DNA of 64,000 nt from Enterobacteriaceae endosymbiont of Donacia crassipes (GTDB lineage: Bacteria > Pseudomonadota > Gammaproteobacteria > Enterobacterales > Enterobacteriaceae), in contig NZ_CP046202.1 in assembly GCF_012569785.1 (NCBI RefSeq), positions 109,409-173,408 of the forward strand, read 5' to 3'. Numbering within the stretch: the stretch's first letter is position 1; every line of letters begins with the position of its first letter. Below the pieces are notes generated by a model that saw only the letters and a list, made by a program, of their open reading frames with translations, searched no databases and was not told where the DNA came from. Below are positions 53,823 through 63,974 of the stretch, in pieces. The translations under genes were made by a program, and so were the position numbers.

Positions 53823-54641
53823 TTATTGAATTTTTATCCATATATTTAATTTTAATTTTTTTTTAAAAAATTTTTCTATATTTTGTTCAGATCTATTTTT
53901 AATTAATTTTATATTATTAGAATTTTTACCTATTATTATTTTTTTATGATTTATCTTTTTTACTAAAAATATAATATTTATTTCATTTAATAGAATTTTA
54001 GAAAAAATTACTTTAATTTTAATTAAATATGGTATTTCTTTATGAAGAAATTTCATAATATTTTCTCTTATAATTTCTTTAATAATTACCTGATCTGTTT
54101 GATCTGTAATATAATTTTTAGGATACAAATGTTTTTTTTTAGGTAAATTACTACAAATAATATCATAAATATTATTTGTATATAATTTGTATTTAGCCGA
54201 AATTATAAATAAATAAAAAATATTTATTTTTTTTTTAAGAAAATTAATATATGGTAATAATATATTTTTATTTTTAATTTGATCAACTTTATTAATAATT
54301 AATATTATTGGTATATTAATTTTAGAAAAAATTTTTGTAAAATTTTCTTCTATATAATTCCATTTATTTTTATCTAAAATAAATAATATAAAATCATATT
54401 TATTATTTTTTAATAAATTAAAAATTTTATTTTTAGAAAATATATTTCCAGGAGTATCAATAAATTCTATTTGATAAATATCATTATTATAAACTCCTAT
54501 AATATTATTATTTGTAGTATTTTTTTTATGAGAAGTAATAGATATTTTTTTTTTTACTAAAAAATTTAATAAAGTAGATTTACCTACATTAGTTCTACCT
54601 AATAGTAAGATACTTCCATAATATGATGATATCATTTTCAC
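53823..54641 (-). CDS. era: GTPase Era (shortened, divergent)
   Basis: Era is a GTPase that assists 30S ribosome assembly by binding the 16S rRNA 3' end. The G1 motif GRTNVGKST, G3 DTPG and G4 NKVD are present. The KH domain follows, but its GxxG loop reads GKNS where E. coli has GNKG. The protein ends about 30 residues early, right after the last KH strand LNIWIKI (272 against 301 residues). The GTPase looks functional; RNA binding may be altered. It follows rnc with a 26-base gap. Confidence 0.92.
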   Translation of the reverse strand: MKMISSYYGSILLLGRTNVGKSTLLNFLVKKKISITSHKKNTTNNNIIGVYNNDIYQIEFIDTPGNIFSKNKIFNLLKNNKYDFILFILDKNKWNYIEENFTKIFSKINIPIILIINKVDQIKNKNILLPYINFLKKKINIFYLFIISAKYKLYTNNIYDIICSNLPKKKHLYPKNYITDQTDQVIIKEIIRENIMKFLHKEIPYLIKIKVIFSKILLNEINIIFLVKKINHKKIIIGKNSNNIKLIKNRSEQNIEKFFKKKLKLNIWIKIQ

Positions 54642-54667
54642 ATAAATAACCTTTTATATTAAAATAA

Positions 54668-55336
54668 TTATTTTAGTCCAAGTTTTTTTAATGCTTTTTC
54701 AGCAGCTGATTGTTCTGCTTTGCGACGACTAGATCCTATACCTGTAATTATTTTTGATATTCCACTAATTTTACATTGTATTGTAAATTTTTGATTATGT
54801 ACTTCTCCATTTATTTGTAAAATAAAATAATATGGTAAAGGAAGATGTGATCGTTGTAAATATTCTTGTAACCTTGTTTTAGGATCTTTCTGATTATTAC
54901 CAGGTAAAATTTTTTTTAATCTAAATTGATACCAAACTAAAATAATTTTTTCTACAATTTTAATATTACTATCTAAACATATACTTCCTATTAGTGCTTC
55001 CATTGTATCTGCTAAAATAGATTCTCTATTATATCCCCCATTTTTATATTCGCCAGGTCCTAAAAATAAATATTCACCTAGTTTGAATTCTCTTGCAATA
55101 CTTGCTAGAGTATTACCTCTAACTAAAGAAGCACGCATACGACTCATGTTTCCTTCATTTACATCAGGAAATTTATTATATAATGCTTTAGCTATTATAT
55201 AGCTTAATATAGAATCACCTAAAAATTCTAATCTTTCATTATGTTTACTACTTGCACTTCTATGTGTTAAAGCCTGATATAATAAATCTTGATGATTAAA
55301 AATATAACCTAATTTTTTTTGTAATTGATTAATCAT
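54668..55336 (-). CDS. rnc: ribonuclease III
   Basis: RNase III cuts double-stranded RNA and processes rRNA precursors. The signature [12 protein letters not shown], the second acidic motif [10 protein letters not shown] and a C-terminal double-stranded RNA-binding domain (about residues 150-222, ending [19 protein letters not shown]) are intact. The length is 222 residues (E. coli 226). Confidence 0.97.
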   Translation of the reverse strand: MINQLQKKLGYIFNHQDLLYQALTHRSASSKHNERLEFLGDSILSYIIAKALYNKFPDVNEGNMSRMRASLVRGNTLASIAREFKLGEYLFLGPGEYKNGGYNRESILADTMEALIGSICLDSNIKIVEKIILVWYQFRLKKILPGNNQKDPKTRLQEYLQRSHLPLPYYFILQINGEVHNQKFTIQCKISGISKIITGIGSSRRKAEQSAAEKALKKLGLK

Positions 55337-55396
55337 AATAAAATTTATTTAATTGTATTTTAAATCTAAAATTAGATAAAAATATTTTTTTTAAAA

Positions 55397-56197
55397 TTAA
55401 TTTATTTTACATATTCGATTAAATTTTATTTTATAAAACCATAAATGTGTTGTTTTTTGAATACTTAACCAAATAAATATAGCTTTTCCTAATAAATATT
55501 TTTCATGAACAAAACCCCAATATCTACTATCAAGACTATCATCACGATTATCACCCATAACAAAATAACATTTTTTAGGAACTACCCAAGTATATAAAGG
55601 AAGATTTTTTTGTATATATATTTTTTCGTTTATTTTATTTTCTATTTCAGGTGTAAATAAAATTTTATGTGATAATTTATTTATATATTCTGTATATTGA
55701 AAATATCTTATACTTCCAAATTTATAAAATTTTATAGAATTTTTTTTTAAAAAAACATATTTTTTTTGAGTAATATTTTGAAATATTTTAAAATATTTAC
55801 TTTTTTTTAATTTTTTATATTTAAAAATATTTGTTTTAATATATTTATCATTATATAATATAATTTGTTTGTTTTTAACATTATAAATAATTGTATCTCC
55901 TGGTAGTCCTATAATTCTTTTAATATAATTTGTTTTGGTATTTTTAGGATATTTAAAAACAACTATATCTCCTCTTTGAGGTAATTTATTTTTAATGAAA
56001 ATTTTATTATTAAAAGGATTCCTAATTCCATAAATAAATTTATTTACTATAATAAAATCACCTGCATTTAAAGTAGGCATCATAGATTCAGAAGGTATAT
56101 AAAAAGGTTCGTATACAAAAAAACGAATCATTAAAATTAATAATATAATAGGAATTATAGAAAATATTTGATTTATTAAAAATTGTATTTTTTTCAT
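55397..56197 (-). CDS. lepB: signal peptidase I (LepB), one membrane segment lost
   Basis: LepB removes signal peptides of exported proteins. The catalytic serine is in PSESMMPTL and the general-base lysine in YIKRIIGLPGD; box E is MGDNRDDSLDSRYWGF. The 266-residue protein starts just before the second membrane segment of the E. coli enzyme (324 residues), so the first membrane helix and cytoplasmic loop are gone. The periplasmic insertion (about residues 110-200) is low-complexity and lysine-rich. Confidence 0.95.
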   Translation of the reverse strand: MKKIQFLINQIFSIIPIILLILMIRFFVYEPFYIPSESMMPTLNAGDFIIVNKFIYGIRNPFNNKIFIKNKLPQRGDIVVFKYPKNTKTNYIKRIIGLPGDTIIYNVKNKQIILYNDKYIKTNIFKYKKLKKSKYFKIFQNITQKKYVFLKKNSIKFYKFGSIRYFQYTEYINKLSHKILFTPEIENKINEKIYIQKNLPLYTWVVPKKCYFVMGDNRDDSLDSRYWGFVHEKYLLGKAIFIWLSIQKTTHLWFYKIKFNRICKIN

Positions 56198-56315
56198 AAA
56201 TTATCATCTAATAATAAATATTACATTTTATGTAAATAAAACAATGTATAATTTTTTTATAAAAAAATGTAATATTTTTTTATTTAAATTTTAAAAAATT
56301 TTTCTTTTAAAATAA

Positions 56316-58106
56316 TTATTTTGTTATTTTTAATATATTCAAAAAAATTGAAGATGGTAATTTAATGTTACCAAAATTTTTCATACGTTTTTTACCTTCT
56401 TTTTGTTTTTGAATTAATTTTTTTTTTCTACTCACATCTCCTCCATAACATTTAGCAATTACATTTTTACGTAATTGTTTAATACTTGCACTAGAAATAA
56501 TTTTTTTACCAACAGCAGCTTGTATTGTAATATTAAATTGTTGTCTAGGAATTAATATTTTAAGTTTTTCTATTAAAAAACGACTATAAGAATAGATTTG
56601 ACTTTTATAAGTAATTGTTGTTAATGCATCGATATATTTTTTATTAATTAATATATTTATACAAACTAAATCTGATTTTTTAAATTTTAAAAAACTATAA
56701 TTTAATGATCCATAACCTTTTGTAATAGATTTTAATTTATCAAAAAAATTTATAATAATCCCAATCATGGGGATTTCATATATTAAAATAACATTATTAT
56801 TATGATATATAATATTTTTTTGTATGCCATATTTACTAATACATAATTTAATAATTTTACCTATATATTTTATAGGAGAAAAAATTTTACATTTTAAAAT
56901 AGGTTCTCTTATTTCTTTAATTAAAAAAGAATTTGGAAATTTTGATGGATTATCTATATATAAAATATTGTTATCTACCATTTTTATTTGATATTTTACT
57001 GTAGGTATAGTTGTAATAATATCAATATTATATTCATTCAATAATCTTTGTTGTATAATTTCCATATGTAATAGACCTAAAAAACCACATCTATATCCAT
57101 ATCCTAATATTTCTGAATTTTCTGGTTCAAAAAATAAAGAAGAATCATTTAAACTTAATTTTTTTAATGCATTACTAAATATAGTATATTCATCTGAAAT
57201 TATTGGAAATAATCCTGCAAAAACTTTAGGTACACTTTTTTTAAATCCAGACAGTTTTTTACTAGATGGATTTATATATGATGTTATTGTAGCACCTACT
57301 GGTACTTCAGTTATATTTTTTATTCCTAATACTATCCAACCAACATCACCACATTTTAATACATTTAAATTTATTTTTTTAGGTGTAAAAATACCTATTT
57401 TTTCTATACAATATTTTTTTTTTGTATTTAAAATAATAACTTTCATGCCTTTTAAAATTTGTCCATTTTTTATACAAACTAATGCTATTATTCCTAAATA
57501 ATTATCAAACCAAGAATCTATAATTAATGCTTGTAATTTTTTTTTAATATTACCTATAGGAGGAGGAATTTTTTTTACTATATTTTCTATTACCTCTTTT
57601 ACACCTAAACCTGTTTTAGCTGAACATTTAAGAAAATTTACAGACTTAATTCTAGTAATTTCTTGTATATCATTTTTAATTTTTTCTATATCTACAGATA
57701 ATATATCTATTTTATTAATAACTGGTAATACTTTTAATCCCATATCCATAGCTGTTTTACAATTAGATATCGTTTGTGCTTCTATACCTTGTGAAGCATC
57801 TATTAATAATAAAGCACCTTCACATGCAGCTAAAGATCTAGAAACTTCATAAGAAAAATCTACATGTCCTGGAGTGTCAATAAAATTTAATTTATAAATA
57901 TTATTGTTTTGTGATTTATATTTTAAAGTAACACTTTGTGCTTTTATTGTAATACCTCTTTCTTTTTCTAAAACCATACTATCTAAAACTTGTGATGTCA
58001 TTTCTCTTGTAGATAATCCTCCACAAATTTCTATTAATCTATCTGCAAATGTTGATTTACCATGATCGATATGAGCAATAATGGAAAAATTTCGTATATT
58101 TTTCAT
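56316..58106 (-). CDS. lepA: elongation factor 4 (LepA)
   Basis: LepA is a ribosome-binding GTPase acting in initiation or back-translocation. The G motifs [21 protein letters not shown] and NKID are intact, and the LepA-specific C-terminal domain ends in [24 protein letters not shown]. The length of 596 residues fits (E. coli 599). It heads the lepA-lepB-rnc-era block. Confidence 0.97.
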   Translation of the reverse strand: MKNIRNFSIIAHIDHGKSTFADRLIEICGGLSTREMTSQVLDSMVLEKERGITIKAQSVTLKYKSQNNNIYKLNFIDTPGHVDFSYEVSRSLAACEGALLLIDASQGIEAQTISNCKTAMDMGLKVLPVINKIDILSVDIEKIKNDIQEITRIKSVNFLKCSAKTGLGVKEVIENIVKKIPPPIGNIKKKLQALIIDSWFDNYLGIIALVCIKNGQILKGMKVIILNTKKKYCIEKIGIFTPKKINLNVLKCGDVGWIVLGIKNITEVPVGATITSYINPSSKKLSGFKKSVPKVFAGLFPIISDEYTIFSNALKKLSLNDSSLFFEPENSEILGYGYRCGFLGLLHMEIIQQRLLNEYNIDIITTIPTVKYQIKMVDNNILYIDNPSKFPNSFLIKEIREPILKCKIFSPIKYIGKIIKLCISKYGIQKNIIYHNNNVILIYEIPMIGIIINFFDKLKSITKGYGSLNYSFLKFKKSDLVCINILINKKYIDALTTITYKSQIYSYSRFLIEKLKILIPRQQFNITIQAAVGKKIISSASIKQLRKNVIAKCYGGDVSRKKKLIQKQKEGKKRMKNFGNIKLPSSIFLNILKITK

Positions 58107-58153
58107 AAAATAATTATTTTAAATCCTATTCATATAAAAAATAAATTTTTTAT

Positions 58154-60193
58154 TTATATTTTAATGCCTCTTTGTTTAAGTAACATATTATAATTTAATT
58201 TTCTACCACTAAATTTTTTAAATAAAATCATAGGATCTACAAAATTACATAAAGATAAAAAATTTTTTAAAAATTTTTTACCTATTATTGGATTAAATAA
58301 CCCATTTTTTTGAAAATAACAAAATGAATTTGCTGCTAATTGTTCTGACCATAAATAACTATAATATCCTGCAGCATATTCTCCACCAAATATATGATTA
58401 AATATATTTGTATATTTATTCCAAACTGGGATAGGAGAAATTGTAATAATATCTTTTCTTATTTCTTCAATTAAATTTGATATTTGGTTGTTTTTTTTTA
58501 AAGAAAATTCGTTATGAATTCTTATATCAAATAAACTTAATTCTATTTGGCGCATAAGTGATAAAGCAGAATTATATTTTTTAGATGTAATTAATTTATT
58601 CATTATATTTATTGGCATATCTGTATTTTTTTGATAATGTTGAGAAATCAATTTTAGAGATTTACGTTCCCAACACCAATACTCCATAAATTGACTAGGA
58701 AATTCTACAATATCTAAAGGCAACCCATTAATCCCTGATATATTAGATATATTAATACAAGAAGTAATATGATGTAAAGCATGTCCAAATTCATGAAATA
58801 AAGTTAAAATATCATTATGATGTAAAAGAAAAATATTATTAATTGAAGGAGTAAAATTACAATTAACGAATGCTATAGGATATTGTAATTTACCATTAGA
58901 TTTTAAAAGTCTTGATTGACAAATATCCATCCAAGCACCACTACGTTTTTCCATTCGAAAAAATAAATCAAAATAAATACTTCCACATAATTTATTATTA
59001 TAATCAAAAACATTAAAAAACATTACATTTTTATGCCAAACTGAAACTTTTTTTAATATAAATGATAAACCATAAATATTATTAATAATTTTAAACATAC
59101 CTTTTATTACAATATTAATTGGGAAATATTCACGAATAATATTATTATTTATTCCATATAAATAAAATTTATATTTTTCTGCAAAAAAAGATACATCCCA
59201 TGAATTAATATTAATAATATTATATTTTTTTTTAACAAAATTTTTTAGCTTTACAACTTCTTTTATGGCTTGTTTTTTAGATAATTTAAGTAATGTATAT
59301 AAAAAAGATAAAACTTTATTTATTTTTTTTGCTGATTTATTTACTAAAGATTGTTCAGAATAAGAATTATATCCTAATAAATTAGATAATTTTAAACGTA
59401 AAGATAATTCTTTTTCTATAATTAGTTCATTTTTAAATGAGGATTCTTCATTCAATGATGAAGCTCTTGTATTATATTTATAATATATTTCTTTTCTTAA
59501 ATCTTGATTATTACAAAATGTTATTATTGATAAATAAATTGGATCATCTAAACTTATTAAGTATCCTTTTTTATTTTTTAATAAAGCATTTTTTTGCATA
59601 AATTTTATTATATCATCTGGAATACCATCTAATTTTTTTTTATTTAAAACATATTTTGTAAATTTTCTTGTACTGTCAAAAACATTATTATTAAAATTAT
59701 TTTGTAATTTTAATAATTGTTTAATGATTTGTAAATATAAAAATTTTTTTTCTTGATTTAACAAAATGCCTGATAATTTAAAATTACGTATAATATTATT
59801 AATAGATTTAATTTGTAATTTATTTAAATTTAAAATATTTTTATTTTTTTGTATATATATATATATTTTATATAAAGATAAATTTTGTTTAAACCATATA
59901 TCATAATTAGTTATCATTTTAATAATAATTTCATAGTTTTTTCTGATTTTTTTATTATTATTAATATAATTTAAATGACTAATAGGAGCAAAAATACGAT
60001 ATAAATTTTCTTCTAATTCTAGAATTTTTTGACAAAAATTTTCCCAATTATAATTATTTTTGTTATTTTTTAATATTTTATTAATTTTTTTTTTAATATT
60101 ATTAATCGTAATTATAATCGCCGGAATCATACAATCGTTATTGATTTGATCAAATGGAGGTAATGAGAAATCCGATAACAAAGGATTGTTCAT
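58154..60193 (-). CDS. prlC: oligopeptidase A (M3 metallopeptidase)
   Basis: PrlC is a cytoplasmic zinc peptidase that degrades short peptides, including cleaved signal peptides. The HExxH motif lies in TLFHEFGHALHH, and the start NPLLSDFSLPPF and the end QRGIKI match E. coli OpdA. The length is 679 residues (E. coli 680). The N-terminal half is rich in lysine and asparagine. Confidence 0.96.
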   Translation of the reverse strand: MNNPLLSDFSLPPFDQINNDCMIPAIIITINNIKKKINKILKNNKNNYNWENFCQKILELEENLYRIFAPISHLNYINNNKKIRKNYEIIIKMITNYDIWFKQNLSLYKIYIYIQKNKNILNLNKLQIKSINNIIRNFKLSGILLNQEKKFLYLQIIKQLLKLQNNFNNNVFDSTRKFTKYVLNKKKLDGIPDDIIKFMQKNALLKNKKGYLISLDDPIYLSIITFCNNQDLRKEIYYKYNTRASSLNEESSFKNELIIEKELSLRLKLSNLLGYNSYSEQSLVNKSAKKINKVLSFLYTLLKLSKKQAIKEVVKLKNFVKKKYNIININSWDVSFFAEKYKFYLYGINNNIIREYFPINIVIKGMFKIINNIYGLSFILKKVSVWHKNVMFFNVFDYNNKLCGSIYFDLFFRMEKRSGAWMDICQSRLLKSNGKLQYPIAFVNCNFTPSINNIFLLHHNDILTLFHEFGHALHHITSCINISNISGINGLPLDIVEFPSQFMEYWCWERKSLKLISQHYQKNTDMPINIMNKLITSKKYNSALSLMRQIELSLFDIRIHNEFSLKKNNQISNLIEEIRKDIITISPIPVWNKYTNIFNHIFGGEYAAGYYSYLWSEQLAANSFCYFQKNGLFNPIIGKKFLKNFLSLCNFVDPMILFKKFSGRKLNYNMLLKQRGIKI

Positions 60194-60317
60194 AATTAAT
60201 TTCCAGTTTATGTGAAAAATATAATTTAAAAATATTTATTAAATATATAATAATTTTATAAAAAAAAAAATTATATTTTATTTTTAATAACAAACATTTA
60301 TTAGTTAATTTATAATA

Positions 60318-61061
60318 TTAGAAAATATAATTTTGTCTATTTATTTCAAAAAGAAAAATACTAGTAGCAACAGAAACATTTAAAGAATTTACGTTATTAA
60401 ACGTAGGAATAGAAAGTAATATATCACAATTATTTTTAATAATAGATTTTATTCCTTTATTTTCTGACCCCATAATTAAACATATTGGATATTTTAATTT
60501 GTAATTATAAATTGTATTATTTATTAAATTATTATCAGTACCAATAATAAAAATATTAAGAGATTTTAAAAATTTAATAATATTAACTAAATTTTTTACA
60601 AAAATTATAGGTATATTATCTGATGTTCCACAAGATACTTTTTTTACTGTAGCATTTATTTTAGCAGAATATTTTTTAGGTAAAATAATCATATTTACAT
60701 CAAAAGCAACAGCACTTCTAATACAAGCCCCTAAGTTATGGGGATCTGTAATACGATCTAATATTAAAATTAATATTTTTTTAGAAAAACTAATAATATC
60801 CATTATATTTTTTTCTTTAAAATATGTTAATTTATTTAAAAAACCCATGCATCCTTGATGCATACTATTATTAGTTTTATTATCTAACCATTTTTTAGTT
60901 ACTTTACATATACATATTTTATATTTTTTTACATAAAAAAATAATTCTTTAATTTTAGTAGATTTTTTTTTGCTATTTAAAATAAATATTTTTTTAAAAG
61001 AAAAGGGATTTGTTTTCAACATATTAATAATAGGATGTATGCCAAAAATAATATTTTTCAT
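60318..61061 (-). CDS. rlmB: 23S rRNA (guanosine-2251-2'-O)-methyltransferase
   Basis: RlmB methylates the ribose of G2251 in 23S rRNA. It is a SPOUT enzyme with the knot motifs ITDPHNLGACIRSA, LIMGSENKGI and the final NSLNVSVATSIFLFE. The N-terminal L30e-like domain with GIHPI is present. The length is 247 residues (E. coli 243). Confidence 0.95.
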   Translation of the reverse strand: MKNIIFGIHPIINMLKTNPFSFKKIFILNSKKKSTKIKELFFYVKKYKICICKVTKKWLDNKTNNSMHQGCMGFLNKLTYFKEKNIMDIISFSKKILILILDRITDPHNLGACIRSAVAFDVNMIILPKKYSAKINATVKKVSCGTSDNIPIIFVKNLVNIIKFLKSLNIFIIGTDNNLINNTIYNYKLKYPICLIMGSENKGIKSIIKNNCDILLSIPTFNNVNSLNVSVATSIFLFEINRQNYIF

Positions 61062-61124
61062 TTTATGTTTAATTTTAATTAATAATTGTTTATATAATAA
61101 AACATAATTTTTTTTATAAAAAAA

Positions 61125-62075
61125 TTATTTTATTTTTTTAAAAATAAATTTTGTGATAAAATTATATGCCTTATAAATATTATTGCTATCAAATAAATAA
61201 ATGTTTTTCCAATGACGTAACCAAGTTAATTGTTTTTTTGCTAAATGACGTGTTGAAATGGTAATTTGTTGTATCATTTCTTTATAAGTAATTTTATTTA
61301 AAAGATAAAAAAACATTTGTTTATATCCAATACAACGTATTGCAGGAAAATTTATCTTTAAAAATTTAAATTTTATAAGATCACTTACTTCTTTTTCGAA
61401 TCCTAATTCTAACATTTTTAAAACTCTAGTTTCTATTTTTTGATATAAAATTTGACGATTATAGTAAGTTAAACCAAATTGATATATTTGATAAGGAATT
61501 TTATTTCCAGAAGTTTTTTTTAATTTACTTAAAGTTTTACCTGTTAAAAAAAAAATCTCTAAAGCTCTTATAATTCTTCGTGTATCATTTAAGTGAATTT
61601 TATTTGCAGATATAATATCTATTTTTTTTAACATATCATGATATGATATATATATTTTATTTTTTATTTGATTTGTAATCATATTACGTATATTACGATC
61701 TGATGCTGGTAATAAAGGAGATATTGTATTAATTAATGTTTTATAATAAAACATACTACCTCCAACTAATAAAGGTATTTTTCCTCTTTTAGTGATGTTA
61801 TTCATAATATTTAAAACATCATTATAAAATTCTATAACTGAATATTTTTGATAAGGTTCTTTAATATCAATTAACCAATGTTTTGTATAAAAACGATCAG
61901 TTTTTTTAGGTTTATCTGTCCCTATATCTAATTTTTTATAAATTAAAGAAGAATCTACACTAATTAATTCTATAGGTAATATTTTAGCTAAACGAGTAGC
62001 TAAATAAGTTTTTTTAGATGCTGTTGTCCCCATTAAAAAAATTGCTAATGGTAATTTATTAATTTTAATATTCAT
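61125..62075 (-). CDS. miaA: tRNA dimethylallyltransferase MiaA, altered P-loop
   Basis: MiaA adds the isopentenyl group to A37 of tRNAs reading UNN codons. LISVDSSLIYKKLDIGTDKP, LLVGGSMFY and IRALEIFF are conserved. The P-loop, GPTASGKT in E. coli, reads GTTASKKT here (residues 16-23), so the second Walker A glycine is lysine. The ATG at 62075 gives 316 residues, the E. coli length, and follows mutL by 8 bases; a TTG at 62102 inside mutL is the alternative. The frame is intact. Confidence 0.92.
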   Translation of the reverse strand: MNIKINKLPLAIFLMGTTASKKTYLATRLAKILPIELISVDSSLIYKKLDIGTDKPKKTDRFYTKHWLIDIKEPYQKYSVIEFYNDVLNIMNNITKRGKIPLLVGGSMFYYKTLINTISPLLPASDRNIRNMITNQIKNKIYISYHDMLKKIDIISANKIHLNDTRRIIRALEIFFLTGKTLSKLKKTSGNKIPYQIYQFGLTYYNRQILYQKIETRVLKMLELGFEKEVSDLIKFKFLKINFPAIRCIGYKQMFFYLLNKITYKEMIQQITISTRHLAKKQLTWLRHWKNIYLFDSNNIYKAYNFITKFIFKKIK

Positions 62076-62083
62076 ATTATTAA

Positions 62084-63775
62084 TTATATTTCTATTAAGC
62101 AAAATAATTTTTCTATTATAAAATTATTATTATTTAAATATAATAATTCTAATTCCATTAATAAATCTATAATTTTATAATTATCCCATATAACGTATGA
62201 ATTATTAATACAATTAATTAATAATTTTGTAATTTTTTGTAGAGATATTACTTGTATATCTACAATATTTTTTAATAAATTAAGAAAAATTTTTTTTATA
62301 TTACAATATGATAAAAATATAGGTACATAAATAACATGTAATATATTTTTATTATTTAATAATAAATTAAAACCTAATTTTGATAAAATTTGTTTTATTT
62401 TATGTAAAAGAATATATTCTTTTTCTGTTATATTAATTTTAATATCTATTTTAAAATTATTAATTGTATTCTTTTTTTGTAAAAATAATTGAAATTTATT
62501 TTTTAAAAAAAAATAAAATAATTTTTTAATTGTAATAAAATACAAAAAATTATTTTTTTTTACAATAATAAAATTATTTTTTATTATCGTAAGAAATTTA
62601 CCAAAATTTTTAAAATAAAAATTTGGTCTATTATCTAAATAAATTATTTTTTGTTTTATCATATTATTAATTAAAGTATTTTCTATATTAGTAGAATATT
62701 TATAATATTCTAAATTTATTTGATCCTTTTTTTTTGAAAAATAAATTTCCTGATTATAATTTATCATTTGAAAATTATTTTTATATAAAATTTTTGTAAT
62801 ATTTTTATATATAAAATTATATATTAATGGTGTGTTATAAAAACAAATATCAGTTTTTTTAGGATGTATATTTACATCAATTTTATTTGATTCTATTTCT
62901 AAATATAATAAGAAAGAAAAAATATAATTTTGATTAAATTTGTTTTGAATTATTTCTTTAATTGTACGATATAAAAAATTATTATTTATAATACGATCAT
63001 TCACATAAAAATATTTAAATAAATTATTAGATATATTTTTTCTATTTAAAATAATAATTCTTCCATATAATTTTAGTTTTTTATAATTTGCATTAATTTC
63101 TAATGAATTTTTTAAAAAATTATTACCAAAAATAACTTTTATTCTATTTATATAAGAAATATTATCTGTAACTTTTTTAAAATTATAAATAATTTTATCT
63201 TGGTATTTAAATCTGATTCCTATACCTAATTTCATTAAAATAATTTTTTTAATAATATTTTTAATATAAATAAATTCTATTCTATCATCTGATAGAAATA
63301 ATCTTCTAGCAGGTAAATTATAAAAAACATCAGATATAATAATAGTTGTTCCCGTAGGATGAGAAATTGGATTTAAAGAAAGTATTTGTTCATTAAATCC
63401 CTCTGTGTATAATTGCCATGCAAATAATTGTTTTAATGTTTTGGATATAATAGTCATTCTAGATATAGATTTTATACTAGTTAAAGCTTCTCCTCTAAAA
63501 CCAAAACTATTTAAAAAATTAAAACTGTCTAAATTATTTATTTTACTTGTGGCATATTTTTTTATACATAAAATTAAATTTTTTTTATTCATACCTATAC
63601 CATTATCATTAATATTAATATATTTTCCTCCTTTTTCTATATGTAAATTTATTTGTGATGCTTTTGCATCAATACTATTTTCGATTAATTCTTTAACTAT
63701 AGTTGCTGGTCTATCTATTACTTCTCCTGCAGCTATTTTTTTTATTATATTTTTAGGTAAGATTTTAATAGACAT
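62084..63775 (-). CDS. mutL: DNA mismatch repair protein MutL
   Basis: MutL couples mismatch recognition by MutS to strand incision. The GHKL ATPase motifs are intact: ELIENSIDAKA, NDNGIGM, and FGFRGEALTSI, followed by the ATPase-lid HPTGTTI. The linker and C-terminal dimer domain are low-complexity and shortened (563 residues, E. coli 615). The mutL-miaA order is as in E. coli. Confidence 0.95.
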   Translation of the reverse strand: MSIKILPKNIIKKIAAGEVIDRPATIVKELIENSIDAKASQINLHIEKGGKYININDNGIGMNKKNLILCIKKYATSKINNLDSFNFLNSFGFRGEALTSIKSISRMTIISKTLKQLFAWQLYTEGFNEQILSLNPISHPTGTTIIISDVFYNLPARRLFLSDDRIEFIYIKNIIKKIILMKLGIGIRFKYQDKIIYNFKKVTDNISYINRIKVIFGNNFLKNSLEINANYKKLKLYGRIIILNRKNISNNLFKYFYVNDRIINNNFLYRTIKEIIQNKFNQNYIFSFLLYLEIESNKIDVNIHPKKTDICFYNTPLIYNFIYKNITKILYKNNFQMINYNQEIYFSKKKDQINLEYYKYSTNIENTLINNMIKQKIIYLDNRPNFYFKNFGKFLTIIKNNFIIVKKNNFLYFITIKKLFYFFLKNKFQLFLQKKNTINNFKIDIKINITEKEYILLHKIKQILSKLGFNLLLNNKNILHVIYVPIFLSYCNIKKIFLNLLKNIVDIQVISLQKITKLLINCINNSYVIWDNYKIIDLLMELELLYLNNNNFIIEKLFCLIEI

Positions 63776-63836
63776 GTATTATTTTAAAATTAAATTTTAA
63801 TAAATATTAATACAATAATTTTTATATATATTATTA

Positions 63837-63909
63837 AGCGGGAAACGAGATTCGAACTCGCGACCCCAACCATGGCAAGGTTGTACTCTACCAACTGAGC
63901 TATTCCCGC
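63837..63909 (-). tRNA. tRNA-Gly (GCC)
   Basis: On the minus strand the acceptor GCGGGAA pairs with TTCCCGC (the discriminator is T), the anticodon loop is TTGCCAT with anticodon GCC and a five-pair stem, and the T arm has GTTCGAATC. It is nearly identical to the E. coli glyV-type tRNA. CCA is not encoded. Confidence 0.97.
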
Positions 63910-63944
63910 TAAAATTTAATAAGATATGTAATAAAATACAATTT

Positions 63945-63974
63945 ATCATATTAAATTTATATTTTATTTGTCAA
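63945..63974 (-). promoter_or_regulatory. probable promoter of tRNA-Gly
   Basis: On the minus strand a perfect TTGACA (63969-63974) is followed after 18 bases by TATGAT (63945-63950). The distance to the tRNA start (35 bases) implies a 5' leader of about 28 bases. Confidence 0.5.

Noticed and set aside
62076..62102. TTG start of miaA inside mutL
   Set aside because: The ATG at 62075 gives exactly the E. coli length and needs no overlap; the TTG has no better ribosome site.
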